Positions 8,860-16,878 of a stretch of 64,000 nt of DNA are shown piece after piece (the stretch's first letter is position 1; each line of letters starts with the position of its first letter). The DNA is taken from positions 16,442 through 80,441 of the forward strand of contig DASXFC010000019.1 in NCBI GenBank assembly GCA_036489775.1, in the 5' to 3' direction. Made by a program: the position numbers and the translations under genes. This DNA comes from Bog-473 sp036489775. GTDB taxonomy: Bacteria > Actinomycetota > Acidimicrobiia > Acidimicrobiales > RAAP-2. Below the pieces are notes generated by a model, which made no database searches, was not told the DNA's origin, and was given only the letters and a program-made list of their open reading frames with translations.

Positions 8860-9281
8860 TGCGGCGTGTCTCCGTTTCTTTGCGTGCTGGCGTGGGCGTG
8901 GCTCTGCGTGGTGTCCCGCAAGAGCGAGACCATCGTGTCGGTGTCGATGCCGAGCCTGGTCGCTTCGGTCAGCAAGGGCTCGATGTACTGCTGGGCGAAG
9001 CGCTGCCGTCTTTCGGCCAGGAGTCGCTCCCGGGCGCCGGCCGCGACGAACATGCCGATGCCGCGCCGCTTCTCGAGCAGGCCTTCGTCGATCAGCACGT
9101 TGATGCCCTTGGCCGCCGTGGCCGGGTTGATCCGGTAGAAGGCAGCGAACTCGTTGGACGACGGCACCCGTTCGCCTTCGGCCAGGGTCCCGTCGGCGAT
9201 GTCGTCCGCCAATTGGGCCCCGATCTGCAGGAAGATCGGCGAGCCGTCATCACGCACCGCCGGCCTGCTCTCTACAGCCAT
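8856..9281 (-). CDS. GntR-family repressor, YtrA-like subfamily
   Basis: The 141-residue protein has an N-terminal winged helix (IFLQIGAQLADDIADGTLAEGERVPS, then NEFAAFYRINPATAAKGINVLIDEGLLEKRRGIGMFV). A short C-terminal helical dimerisation tail follows, and the large FadR/HutC effector domain is absent. This is the YtrA architecture. It heads the operon with the ATPase and permease genes (4-nt overlap). By family precedent it represses its own operon until an envelope-active compound is present. A candidate operator lies just upstream. Confidence 0.88.
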   Translation of the reverse strand: MAVESRPAVRDDGSPIFLQIGAQLADDIADGTLAEGERVPSSNEFAAFYRINPATAAKGINVLIDEGLLEKRRGIGMFVAAGARERLLAERRQRFAQQYIEPLLTEATRLGIDTDTMVSLLRDTTQSHAHASTQRNGDTPQ

Positions 9282-9300
9282 AGGTGATCGGGGTTCGGGG

Positions 9301-9330
9301 GTTCATTACCTGACTAATGTACCAGTGAAC
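9301..9330 (-). promoter_or_regulatory. Candidate operator/promoter region of the GntR-ABC operon
   Basis: A 30-bp region begins with GTTCA and ends with TGAAC, with a second match two bases further in (GTTCAnT/AnTGAAC). It lies 20-50 bp upstream of the GntR start. The inner part contains ACT and AGT arms around TAATGTA. YtrA-like repressors bind such inverted repeats. The match is by eye and the site is unproven. Confidence 0.35.
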
Positions 9331-9408
9331 CTCGGAGATGACAACCCTGTTTCAGAACTTTTCGGCCTGGGGTTGTTCCCCCGACCAGAGCCCAGGAACG
9401 AGAGCGGC

Positions 9409-9434
9409 GGCGATCCGAAGACCGCCGCCGCACA
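9409..9434 (-). terminator. Possible terminator after the SDR gene
   Basis: A GC-rich inverted repeat (GCGGCGG ... CCGCCGC, loop of about 11 nt) lies about 40 bp beyond the stop codon of the SDR gene. There is no U-tract, so the call is weak. Confidence 0.3.
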
Positions 9435-9472
9435 CTCGACTACCAACCGCGAGCTCAAGAGCCCGCCGTGAT

Positions 9473-10381
9473 TCAGCTCGTCATGGCCTCGACCAGCTTG
9501 GTCATCTGGCTGTTGACCTTGACCGTCTTGGGCAGCTTGTCCATGGCGGTGGCCAGCGACTCGGGCGTCCAGCGGTCGTCGGAGGAGACCTCCTCGGCGA
9601 TCGACCAGCCGCCGTAAATGCCGACCGAACCGCCGTAGACACTGAAGACCTGACCGTTGAAGGGGCAGGTCTCCGAAGCCAGCACCGCCACCAGGGGCGA
9701 GATGTTCTCGGGGTCGAACACCGTCTTCTCCATGGCCTCGCCCATGCCCGGCGTCTGGAGGGTGAGGCGGGTACGGGCCACCGGCGCGATGCAGTTGGCC
9801 CGGGCGCCGTACTTACCCAGCTCCATGGCGTTCACGATGGTCATGGCCGCGATGCCGGCCTTGGCCGCGGCGTAGTTGGTCTGGCCCACGTTGCCGTGCA
9901 GGCCGGCACCCGAGCTGGTGTTCACGATGGCCCGGTCAGTCACCGTGCCGGTCTTGGCCACCTCGCGCCAGTACTCGGCGGCGTGACGAGTGACGTTGAA
10001 GGTGCCCTTGAGGTGCACGCCGATGACGGCGTCGAACTCGTCCTCACCCATGGAGACCAGCATGCGGTCGCGCAGGATGCCGGCGTTGTTCACGACCACG
10101 TGGAGATCACCGAAGGTCTTCACGGCCAGGTCGACGATGGCCCTGGCCCCGTCGAAGGAGGAGACACTGTCCGTGCTGGCCACGGCCTCGCCGCCCGCCG
10201 CCTTGATCTCGTCGACCACGGCCTGGGCCGCCGACACATCGGCGCCCGACCCGTCGCTCTTCCCGCCCAGGTCGTTGACCACGACCTTGGCGCCCTCGCG
10301 GGCGAAGAGCAGGGCGTGCTCACGGCCGATGCCGTTGGCGCCGCCGGTGATGATGGCGACCCGGTCCTGGAGGATTCCCAT
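9473..10381 (-). CDS. SDR-family 3-hydroxyacyl-CoA dehydrogenase-like oxidoreductase
   Basis: The 302-residue enzyme has the Rossmann dinucleotide motif TGGANGIGREHA, the NNAG motif in VVNNAGILRDRML, and the catalytic Ser-Tyr-Lys set in NTSSGAGLHGNVGQTNYAAAKAG. The sequence style matches the multifunctional-enzyme-type (HSD17B4-like) dehydrogenases that oxidise 3-hydroxyacyl-CoA with NAD in beta-oxidation. The start is 3 bp after the stop of the SCP2-type thiolase gene, so the two form an operon. It is probably the dehydrogenase step preceding thiolytic cleavage. The exact chain or sterol substrate is inference. Confidence 0.88.
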   Translation of the reverse strand: MGILQDRVAIITGGANGIGREHALLFAREGAKVVVNDLGGKSDGSGADVSAAQAVVDEIKAAGGEAVASTDSVSSFDGARAIVDLAVKTFGDLHVVVNNAGILRDRMLVSMGEDEFDAVIGVHLKGTFNVTRHAAEYWREVAKTGTVTDRAIVNTSSGAGLHGNVGQTNYAAAKAGIAAMTIVNAMELGKYGARANCIAPVARTRLTLQTPGMGEAMEKTVFDPENISPLVAVLASETCPFNGQVFSVYGGSVGIYGGWSIAEEVSSDDRWTPESLATAMDKLPKTVKVNSQMTKLVEAMTS

Positions 10382-10384
10382 GGT

Positions 10385-11572
10385 TCAGCTGTCCTTTCGG
10401 TACATGGTCACGACAGCGGCGCCGCCGAGACCGAGATTGTGCTGCAGCGCCACCTTGGCACCGTCGACCTGTCGCTGGTCAGCCTTGCCGCGGAGCTGCC
10501 AGGTGAGCTCGGAGCACTGGGCCAGACCGGTGGCCCCCAGCGGATGACCCTTGGAGATCAGGCCGCCGGAGGGGTTGACCACGACCTGGCCGCCGTAGGT
10601 CACCGCACCCGAATGGATGAGATCGCCGGCCTTGCCCGGCGCGCACAGGCCCAGGCCCTCGTAGGTGATGAGCTCGTTGGCGCTGAAGCAGTCGTGCAGC
10701 TCCACCACGTCGACGTTCTCTGGGCCAAGTCCTGACTCCTCGTACACCTTGGTGGCGGCCGCCTCGGTCATGTCGAAGCCGGCCAGGCTCATGTCCGAGC
10801 CCGAGAATGTGCTGTCGTAGTCGGTGGTCATGGCCTGCGCGATGATCTCGACGGCCTGGTCTTCGAGCCCGTGCGCCTTCACGAAGCGCTCCGAGGCCAG
10901 CACGGCAGCGGCGCCACCATCAGAGGTCGGGCAGCACTGCAGCTTGGTCAGCGGGTCGTAGACCATGGGCGCGTTGAGGATGTCTTCGAGCGAGTACTGG
11001 TCGCGGAACTGGCTGTAGGGGTTGTTGACGGAGTGGCGGTGGTTCTTCTCGCCGATGCGGGCGAAGGTCTCGTTGGTCACGCCGTAGCGCTCCATGTACT
11101 CCTTGCCGGCATTACCGAAGACCTGGGCGGCCGGCGGAGCCGGGGCAAAGCCGCGGCGCCCGATCATGTCGGTGAAGTGCTTGTCCATCGGGTTGGTGCG
11201 GTCCTCGTACTTCATCCCGAGGCTGCCCTTCTCCATCTTCTCGAAGCCCAGCGCCAGCACGCAGTCAGCCAGGCCGCCCTGGACGAACTTGCGGCCGAGA
11301 TACAGAGCCGAGCTCCCGGTGGAGCAGTTGTTGTTCACGTTGACGGCCGGGATGCCGGTCAGGCCCAACTCGTAGAGGGCCCGCTGGCCGGCGGTGGAGT
11401 CGCCGTAGCAGTAGCCGAGGAAGGCCGACTCGATCTCGGAGTACTCGACGCCGGCGTCGGCCAGTGCCTTCTCCCCCGCCTCTCGCCCCATGTCGGGGTA
11501 GTCCCACTCCCGCGACCCGGGCTTCTCGAATTTGGTCATCCCGACGCCGATGACGAACACGCGCTCTGCCAT
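10385..11572 (-). CDS. SCP2/lipid-transfer-type thiolase
   Basis: The 395-residue thiolase-fold protein has the nucleophile cysteine in NNNCSTGSSALYLG (about residue 84). The second motif is ELHDCFSANELITYE, and the C-terminal glycine-rich motif is GGLISKGHPLGATG. This is the non-decarboxylating SCP2-thiolase ('lipid-transfer protein') subfamily, which cleaves 3-ketoacyl-CoA or acts in sterol side-chain breakdown. It is first in a two-gene operon with the SDR gene. A promoter with an overlapping TetR-type operator lies about 75-115 bp upstream. Confidence 0.9.
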   Translation of the reverse strand: MAERVFVIGVGMTKFEKPGSREWDYPDMGREAGEKALADAGVEYSEIESAFLGYCYGDSTAGQRALYELGLTGIPAVNVNNNCSTGSSALYLGRKFVQGGLADCVLALGFEKMEKGSLGMKYEDRTNPMDKHFTDMIGRRGFAPAPPAAQVFGNAGKEYMERYGVTNETFARIGEKNHRHSVNNPYSQFRDQYSLEDILNAPMVYDPLTKLQCCPTSDGGAAAVLASERFVKAHGLEDQAVEIIAQAMTTDYDSTFSGSDMSLAGFDMTEAAATKVYEESGLGPENVDVVELHDCFSANELITYEGLGLCAPGKAGDLIHSGAVTYGGQVVVNPSGGLISKGHPLGATGLAQCSELTWQLRGKADQRQVDGAKVALQHNLGLGGAAVVTMYRKDS

Positions 11573-11646
11573 GAGGGCTTACCTCCCGATTGGTGGACTC
11601 GGTCCCGCGCTGTGGCGCCCGAATTGGTGCGCCCAGCGGCCCGGGC

Positions 11647-11687
11647 AGATTACGGCATCGGAGCCGACAATGTCAACGAGCGTTAAC
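11647..11687 (-). promoter_or_regulatory. Promoter of the thiolase-SDR operon with overlapping TetR-type operator
   Basis: On the minus strand a consensus -35 TTGACA (11676-11671) is followed after 18 bp by TAATCT (11652-11647). The 16-bp operator GTTAACGCTCGTTGAC (11687-11672) overlaps the -35 box, so a bound repressor would block RNA polymerase. The operator also overlaps the last codons of the double-TetR gene. Its 10-bp core is identical to the sites at 2313 and 12931. Confidence 0.7.
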
Positions 11688-12930
11688 CTCGGGCCGGCTC
11701 CTCCAGCAGGAAGGCCCGGACCAGCACCGGCAGCATCGTCGCCCGGTCGACGCCGCGGCCGGGCACCTGGGCCAGGTAGTTGACCATCGGGAAGACGCTG
11801 GCCACGTGGCGGTGCACCTCGGCCTCGGCCAGCTCGGGGCGCAGCTCGACCACCACCCGGCTCCAACCCTCGGCGATGGCCCGGCGCTGGCGGGCCAGGC
11901 GAGGCCGCTCGGTACTGGGCAGGGCGGCACCCTCCTGGCCGGTGGCGATGATGAGGTCGACGTTGTCCATGGCGATGGAGACGTAGGACTCGATGAGGTT
12001 GTCCAGTGCCTCGGACGGTCCCCGGGCCCCGGCCAGCGCCGCCTCCACGCCGACGGCCACCTTTGAGCCCACCCGGTCATAGGCGTCGAGCAAGATGTCG
12101 GCCTTCGAGGCGTAGTGCCGGTACACCGCCGGCCCCGAGATACCGGCAGCGTCACCGATCTCGTCGATGCCCACCCCGTGGTAGCCCTTGATGCGCATCA
12201 AGGTCAGCGCGGCATTGAGAATGGACTCGCGCCGGCTCACCTGCGGCTGCCAGGTGCCGTTCCGGTCGGCCGGGCCGGTGACGGTCGGTGCCGCCGCTCG
12301 GGCTGGGCGGGGAGCCGGTTCGGCCACCCGCAGCATGCGCAGGGCGGCCGCGGTCAGGAGTTGATCGAGCCGGGGTCGGGCCAGCAGGCCGCGCTGGACG
12401 GTCATGGCGCCCATGGCACCGAGGACGGCCTGTTGGCGCAGCACGATCAGGTCGGGCGCCATCTCCGGAGATTCGCTGCGGACGATCCCCTGCCACAGCG
12501 TGCGCAGCTGGCGCTCCTTGGCGGCGGCCTGGCGGGCCGACTCGCCCTCGAGGCGGGCCCGTTCACGGATGTAGGTGGCGACCTGGTGCGGGTGGTCGAG
12601 GGCGATGGCCGTCGAGATGCCGATCAGCTCGTCGAGTGGCGGCTGCCGCGGGTCGTGGTGCGCGGGGTCGATGCTCGAGGCGACGTCGATGTAGTCGTCG
12701 AGCAAGGTGACGATGACCGCATCGAGGAGGGCGTCCTTGCCGGCGAAGTGGCGGTAGATGGCCGGACCGGTGATGCCGACGGCGGCCCCGATGTCGTCGA
12801 TGCCGACCGCGGCGAAGCCCCGCTCGGCGAACAGCCGGGCCGCCTCGTGGGCGATGGCGTCCTTCCGCTCGGGTTTGCGATCAGCGGGGCCGTCGGTCGG
12901 CTGACGTGATGCCGTGGCTCGACCCCCCAT
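11683..12930 (-). CDS. Fused double TetR-family transcriptional regulator
   Basis: The 415-residue protein contains two complete TetR units in one chain. The first helix-turn-helix is at about residues 25-70 (AARLFAERGFAAVGIDDIGA, then ITGPAIYRHFAGKDALLD). The second is at about 235-280 (ALTLMRIKGYHGVGIDEIGD, then ISGPAVYRHYASKADILLD). Each is followed by its own ligand-binding/dimerisation domain. TetR proteins normally dimerise, so one chain may act as a covalent dimer. The same 16-bp palindrome lies immediately before its start codon and before the thiolase operon and acyl-CoA synthetase gene, so autoregulation and control of lipid catabolism are likely. Confidence 0.88.
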   Translation of the reverse strand: MGGRATASRQPTDGPADRKPERKDAIAHEAARLFAERGFAAVGIDDIGAAVGITGPAIYRHFAGKDALLDAVIVTLLDDYIDVASSIDPAHHDPRQPPLDELIGISTAIALDHPHQVATYIRERARLEGESARQAAAKERQLRTLWQGIVRSESPEMAPDLIVLRQQAVLGAMGAMTVQRGLLARPRLDQLLTAAALRMLRVAEPAPRPARAAAPTVTGPADRNGTWQPQVSRRESILNAALTLMRIKGYHGVGIDEIGDAAGISGPAVYRHYASKADILLDAYDRVGSKVAVGVEAALAGARGPSEALDNLIESYVSIAMDNVDLIIATGQEGAALPSTERPRLARQRRAIAEGWSRVVVELRPELAEAEVHRHVASVFPMVNYLAQVPGRGVDRATMLPVLVRAFLLEEPARG

Positions 12931-12946
12931 GCGAACGAGCGTTCAC
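12931..12946 (-). promoter_or_regulatory. TetR-type operator abutting the double-TetR start codon
   Basis: On the minus strand the 16-bp site reads GTGAACGCTCGTTCGC and touches the ATG at 12930. It contains the invariant 10-bp core AACGCTCGTT. The position suggests autorepression and a very short or leaderless transcript. Confidence 0.6.
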
Positions 12947-12963
12947 CCAGGTCGGTCGTCCTG

Positions 12964-14253
12964 TCAAGCCTCAATCTGCTCGAGGCGTCGGGCCAGGAAG
13001 CGCTGCTCGGGCCCGGTCCCAGCCAACTCGATGGCTTTGCGGTAGGCCACCGCAGCCTCCTCCCACCGATCGAGGCGGCGGAGCAGATCGGCTCGGGCCG
13101 CCGGCAACAGGTAATAGGACGCCATGGCTCCGGAGGCGTCGAGAAGATCAAGCAAGGCCAGACCGGCGTCAGGACCGTCGGCCATGGCGACGGCGGCGGC
13201 CCGGTTGAGCTCGACCACGGGCGAAGGCTGGAAGGCGACCAACCGGTCATAGAGGCCGGCGATCTGCTGCCAGTCGGTGTCGAGGGCGCTCGGGGCGTTG
13301 GCATGGCAGGCGGCGATGGCCGCTTGGACCTGGTAGGGACCCGGACGTCGCTGGCGCAGGGCGTCTTCGAGAATGGCGCAGCCCTCGGCGATGGCCCCGG
13401 CGTCCCAACGGAGGCGATCCTGATCCTCCAGCAGGACGAGCTCGCCCTGCTCGTCGGTCCTCGTGGCCCGGCGTGAGTCCTGCAGGAGCATCAGGGCCAC
13501 GAGACCATGGGCTTCGGGCTCGTCGGGCATGAGCGTGCGGACCAGCCGTCCCAACCGGATGGCCTCGTCGCTCAGGGCGGTCCGGGTGAGATCGTCGCCG
13601 GCACTGGCCGAGTAGCCCTCGTTGAAGAGGAGGTAGATCACGGCCAGCACAGCCCCGGTGCGCTCGACCAGCTGATGGTCCGGCGGGACGCCGAAGGGGA
13701 TGCGGGCATGGCGGATCTTGCGCTTGGCCCGGACCAGTCGCTGGGCCATGGTGCTTTCGGGGATCAGGAAGGCACGGGCGATCTCGGTGGTGGTCAGACC
13801 GGCCAGGGTGCGCAGGGTGAGGGCGATCTGGGCGTCGAGGGAGAGGGCCGGGTGACAGCAGGTGAACATCAAGCCCAGGCGCAGGTCCGGCACGATGACC
13901 TCCTGGTCGAGTTGGTCGTCGGCGTGGGTCGGCGCCGGGTCGGGCCCGTCGGATGGCTGCGGGGCGGAGTGCAGGGTGGCGTCCAGGCGGGCGGCTTCCT
14001 CGGCCTTGGCCATTCCGGCGCTGGCCCGGCGCAACCGGTCGATGGCCCGGTGCCGCGCCACCACGGTCAGCCAGGCGCCGGGCGTGCGCGGGATGCCCTC
14101 GCTGGGCCAACGCTCCAGCGCGGTGGCGAAGGCATCCTGCGCGCACTCCTCGGCCAGGTCCCAGTCGCCGGTCACCGAGATCACGGTGGCGACGATGCGA
14201 CCCCACTCCGCCCGGAAGGCGGCGGCGAGAGCCCGGTCGACCTCGGTGCTCAG
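12964..14253 (-). CDS. Sigma-70-family factor of the ECF42/DUF6596 type
   Basis: The protein has sigma region 2 (RAEWGRIVATVISVTGDWDL, then AEECAQDAFATALERWP), region 4 (LTLRTLAGLTTTEIARAFLI, then PESTMAQRLVRAKRKIRHAR) and a long C-terminal TPR-like extension (DUF6596, about 200 residues). It lies directly after a YCII/DGPF protein, the hallmark pair of ECF42. The first ATG/GTG/TTG in frame (GTG 14184) would delete the first helix of region 2. The frame stays open upstream to a CTG at 14253-14251, which overlaps the YCII stop by 4 nt (CTGA) and gives the usual N terminus STEVDRALAAAFRAEWG. I therefore favour a CTG start (429 residues). Confidence 0.85.
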   Translation of the reverse strand: MSTEVDRALAAAFRAEWGRIVATVISVTGDWDLAEECAQDAFATALERWPSEGIPRTPGAWLTVVARHRAIDRLRRASAGMAKAEEAARLDATLHSAPQPSDGPDPAPTHADDQLDQEVIVPDLRLGLMFTCCHPALSLDAQIALTLRTLAGLTTTEIARAFLIPESTMAQRLVRAKRKIRHARIPFGVPPDHQLVERTGAVLAVIYLLFNEGYSASAGDDLTRTALSDEAIRLGRLVRTLMPDEPEAHGLVALMLLQDSRRATRTDEQGELVLLEDQDRLRWDAGAIAEGCAILEDALRQRRPGPYQVQAAIAACHANAPSALDTDWQQIAGLYDRLVAFQPSPVVELNRAAAVAMADGPDAGLALLDLLDASGAMASYYLLPAARADLLRRLDRWEEAAVAYRKAIELAGTGPEQRFLARRLEQIEA

Positions 14254-14591
14254 GCCGACATCTCCCAGATGGGACGGACCTCGATGGCACCGGTGCTGGC
14301 GCTCGGGATCTTGCCGGCCACCTCGATGGCCTCGTCCAGGTCCTTGCAGTCGACCAGGAAGTAGCCGGCCAGCGCTTCCTTGGTCTCGGCGAAGGGCCCG
14401 TCGGTGGTCAGGACCTCACCGTCACGAACCCGGACGGTGGTGGCGTCGGTGGTCGGGCGCAGGCGCTCGCCCCCCTGGAGCACGCCCCGCTCGGCGATGT
14501 CCTTCATGAAGGCGGCATATTCGGGGTTCATCCCGGTCGCTTCCCGGGCCGCCGAGGTCTCGACGTCGGCAATCAGCAGCAGGTACCGCAT
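14250..14591 (-). CDS. YCII/DGPF-domain protein partnering the ECF42-like sigma factor
   Basis: The 113-residue protein starts MRYLLLIADVETSAAREATG and contains the DGPF motif in VLTTDGPFAETKEALAGYFLVD. YCII-related proteins have a ferredoxin-like fold with a conserved histidine/aspartate pocket. In ECF42 operons they are encoded with the sigma factor, and their exact role is not settled. Here the stop overlaps the putative CTG start of the sigma gene by 4 nt, so the two are coupled. Confidence 0.88.
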   Translation of the reverse strand: MRYLLLIADVETSAAREATGMNPEYAAFMKDIAERGVLQGGERLRPTTDATTVRVRDGEVLTTDGPFAETKEALAGYFLVDCKDLDEAIEVAGKIPSASTGAIEVRPIWEMSA

Positions 14592-14706
14592 GGTGTGTCT
14601 CCTTGTGTCGTATGGGTGTGACGCCGGAGCGACGAACGGCGATGCCGATTTCGACAGTCGCGGTCATACTTTTTCGGATTTTTCTGCCCTGCGTAGTCTG
14701 CGGGTC

Positions 14707-15966
14707 GTGAACGACCCCAACGAACCCCTCTTCCTGGAGCTGGAGGTCGGGTCCATGGCGGCCGGCGGAGGCTGCGTGGCCCGGGACCCGGACGGCCGGG
14801 TCGTCTTCGTGCGCCACGCCCTCCCCGGCGAGCGGGTGCGGGCCCGGGTAAGCGCCACCACCTCGAAATTCCGCCGAGCCGACGCTATCGAGGTATTGGA
14901 AGCGTCAGTCGAGCGGGTCACTCCCCCCTGCCCACACGCCGGACCGGGCCGCTGTGGCGGTTGCGACTTCCAGCACATCGCCCTGCCGGCCCAGCGGGCA
15001 TTGAAGGCCGGGATGGTGGCCGAGCAGTTGCGGCGGGTCGCTGGCGTCGAGCTCGACGTGGTGGTCGAGGCGGTGCCGGGCGATGCCGACGGGTTGGGCT
15101 GGCGGACCCGGGTGCGCATGGCGATCGATGCTGATGGACATCCTGGCTTCTACCGCCACCGCTCCCACGACATCGTGGCGGTCGGGCAATGCCCCATCAC
15201 CCACCCCGCCGCGCTGGCCACCGGCGCGCTGGAGGCGACATGGGAGGGCGCGGAGCAGATCGAGGTGGCGACCGACGGGGGTCGATCGGTGGTGTCGGTG
15301 CATGCTCGGCGCTCGGCCACGCCGGTGCTGCCGACGGACGAGCAGGTCCGGGCCGGACTGGTGGTCAATGGCAAGGTCGCCCGCCAACCACCCTCGACCG
15401 TGATGCAGGTCGACGGCCTCCCCTACCGGGTGACTGCCGGAGTGTTCTGGCAGGTCCATGCCGGGGCGGCGGCCGTGTTGGGCGACGCCGTGCTCGAGGC
15501 CCTCGATCCGCACGAGGGTGAGTCCGCCGTCGATCTCTACGCCGGCGCCGGCCTCTTCGCCGTCCTGCTGGGGCAACGGGTGGGCGAGCGCGGTGCCGTG
15601 TTGGCCATTGAACGGGACGCCAAGGCCTGCCGCGACGCCCGACACAACGCCCGGCACCTGCCCCAGGTGCGGGTGCACGAGGGATCGGTGACGCCGCGGC
15701 TGGTCGCCGACCGCATAGGGAAACCTGACTCGCTGGTGCTCGACCCGGCTCGGGAGGGTGCGGGCACCGAGGTCATGGGGTCGCTGGCCGCCCGCCCCGG
15801 ACGGCTGCGCGCCGTGGCCTACGTGTCGTGCGACGCCGCCTCGTTCAGCCGTGACGTGCGGGTACTCCTCGACGCCGGTTGGTCGATGCCCTTACTGCGG
15901 GCCTTCGACCTCTTCCCCATGACCGAGCACGTCGAGCTGGTGGCGACGCTCACACCGCCCGGTTGA
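14707..15966 (+). CDS. TRAM-domain class I SAM-dependent RNA (uracil-5) methyltransferase, TrmA/RlmC-D-like
   Basis: The 419-residue protein starts at GTG 14707 and opens with a TRAM-like RNA-binding beta-barrel (about residues 1-60). An iron-sulfur motif CPHAGPGRCGGCDFQH follows at about residues 75-90. The Rossmann SAM-binding site is DLYAGAGLFAVLLGQ, and the catalytic segment is VLDPAREGAG plus YVSCDAASFSRD with the nucleophile cysteine. The C-terminal FDLFPMTEHVELVATL is typical. It should make 5-methyluridine in rRNA or tRNA; which site is unknown. Its 3' end overlaps the convergent arsR gene by 17 bp. Confidence 0.92.
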   Translation: MNDPNEPLFLELEVGSMAAGGGCVARDPDGRVVFVRHALPGERVRARVSATTSKFRRADAIEVLEASVERVTPPCPHAGPGRCGGCDFQHIALPAQRALKAGMVAEQLRRVAGVELDVVVEAVPGDADGLGWRTRVRMAIDADGHPGFYRHRSHDIVAVGQCPITHPAALATGALEATWEGAEQIEVATDGGRSVVSVHARRSATPVLPTDEQVRAGLVVNGKVARQPPSTVMQVDGLPYRVTAGVFWQVHAGAAAVLGDAVLEALDPHEGESAVDLYAGAGLFAVLLGQRVGERGAVLAIERDAKACRDARHNARHLPQVRVHEGSVTPRLVADRIGKPDSLVLDPAREGAGTEVMGSLAARPGRLRAVAYVSCDAASFSRDVRVLLDAGWSMPLLRAFDLFPMTEHVELVATLTPPG

Positions 15967-16315
15967 TCCCGGCCGTCGGAGGCTCGCCCAAGGCCCGGCG
16001 CAAGTCGGTCATCCGTTCCGGGACGACCCGCCACCACATCCAGCGTCCACGCTTCTCGCCGACAATGAGGCCCGCCTCACTCAGGATCTTGGTGTGGTGC
16101 GAAATCGTCGGTTGGCTCTTGCCCAAGGGGCCCTCGAGGTTGCAGCTGCACACCTCGCCCTCACTGGCCACGATCGAGAACAGACGGAGGCGCACCGGGT
16201 CAGCCAGCGCGCCGAAGATCTGCGCCACCTCGGCTGCCCCGGCATCGGTCAGGGACGCCGCCGTCAGCGGGGCACAGCACAGGGCCTCAGTTGGTTTTGC
16301 CGCTCGAATGGTCAC
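15950..16315 (-). CDS. arsR: ArsR/SmtB-family arsenic-responsive repressor
   Basis: The 121-residue winged-helix protein has the ArsR core LADPVRLRLFSIVASEGEVCSC, then GKSQPTISHHTKILSEAGLI. The paired cysteines in EVCSC just before the recognition helix, together with CC in EALCCAPL near the N terminus, are plausible As(III) or Cd(II) ligands. It is divergent from arsI across 78 bp containing two similar operator-like sequences and a strong promoter. It starts at GTG 16315 with GAGG upstream. Confidence 0.9.
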   Translation of the reverse strand: MTIRAAKPTEALCCAPLTAASLTDAGAAEVAQIFGALADPVRLRLFSIVASEGEVCSCNLEGPLGKSQPTISHHTKILSEAGLIVGEKRGRWMWWRVVPERMTDLRRALGEPPTAGINRAV

Positions 16316-16324
16316 GGATCCTCA

Positions 16325-16376
16325 CATTGACAACTATCAATCTATTCGTATACTGCAATACATCGACAGTCATCAA
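16325..16376 (+). promoter_or_regulatory. arsI operon promoter with two ArsR operator-like repeats
   Basis: A TTGACA (16326-16331) and a TATACT (16348-16353) are separated by 16 bp. Two related 16-bp sequences occur: ATTGACAACTATCAAT at 16325-16340 (perfect ATTGA/TCAAT arms) and ATCGACAGTCATCAAT at 16361-16376. They match at 12 of 16 positions. One covers the -35 region and the other the transcription start, which fits ArsR repression released by arsenite. Confidence 0.7.
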
Positions 16377-16393
16377 TGTTACAGGAGGCATCT

Positions 16394-16864
16394 ATGGCAC
16401 GGGTGCAGCTCGCCCTCAACGTGGCCGACATCGACGAAGCCGTGGCGTTCTATTCGAAGCTCTTCGAAACCCAGCCCGCCAAGCGGCGACCTGGCTACGC
16501 CAACTTCGCCATCGTCGATCCACCGCTGAAGCTCGTCCTCATTGAGGACGTGACCAAGGAACCCGGGACGCTCAACCATCTGGGGGTCGAAGTCGAAAGC
16601 GCAGAAGCCGTGGCGGCTGCGGTGGTGCAGCTGCAGGACCAAGGTCTGCCCACTGAGGTCGAGGACGAGGTCGCCTGTTGCCACGCCCTCCAGGACAAGG
16701 TCTGGGTGCACGGCCCGGGTGGCGAACCCTGGGAGATCTACACCGTGCTGGCCGATATCGACATGGCGGCAGGTGAACTGCGTGCCGTCGATGCAGAGAC
16801 ACCGGCTTGCTGCGCCACGCGCCCGGACTTGTCGTCCGCTCCCAGCGCTTCAGCCGGCTGCTGA
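16394..16864 (+). CDS. arsI: ArsI/CadI-family VOC metalloprotein
   Basis: The 156-residue VOC protein starts MARVQLALNVADIDEAVAFY behind a strong AGGAGG site. It contains the vicinal-cysteine block VACCHALQDKVWVHGPGGEPWEIY that characterises ArsI (C-As lyase for trivalent organoarsenicals) and the related cadmium-induced CadI. A further CC occurs in the tail (ETPACCATRPD). In this ars context either activity is possible. It is the first gene of the operon arsI-channel-arsC. Confidence 0.85.
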   Translation: MARVQLALNVADIDEAVAFYSKLFETQPAKRRPGYANFAIVDPPLKLVLIEDVTKEPGTLNHLGVEVESAEAVAAAVVQLQDQGLPTEVEDEVACCHALQDKVWVHGPGGEPWEIYTVLADIDMAAGELRAVDAETPACCATRPDLSSAPSASAGC

Positions 16865-16878
16865 CGTCCCAGCATCAA

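Noticed and set aside
9338..10735. Long open frame (465 codons) on the plus strand
   Set aside because: It is antisense to the clearly coding SDR and thiolase genes and has low-complexity, histidine/glycine-rich translation typical of GC-rich shadows.
13507..14364. Plus-strand open frame opposite the ECF42-like sigma gene
   Set aside because: Glycine-rich shadow of a clearly coding sigma-factor gene.
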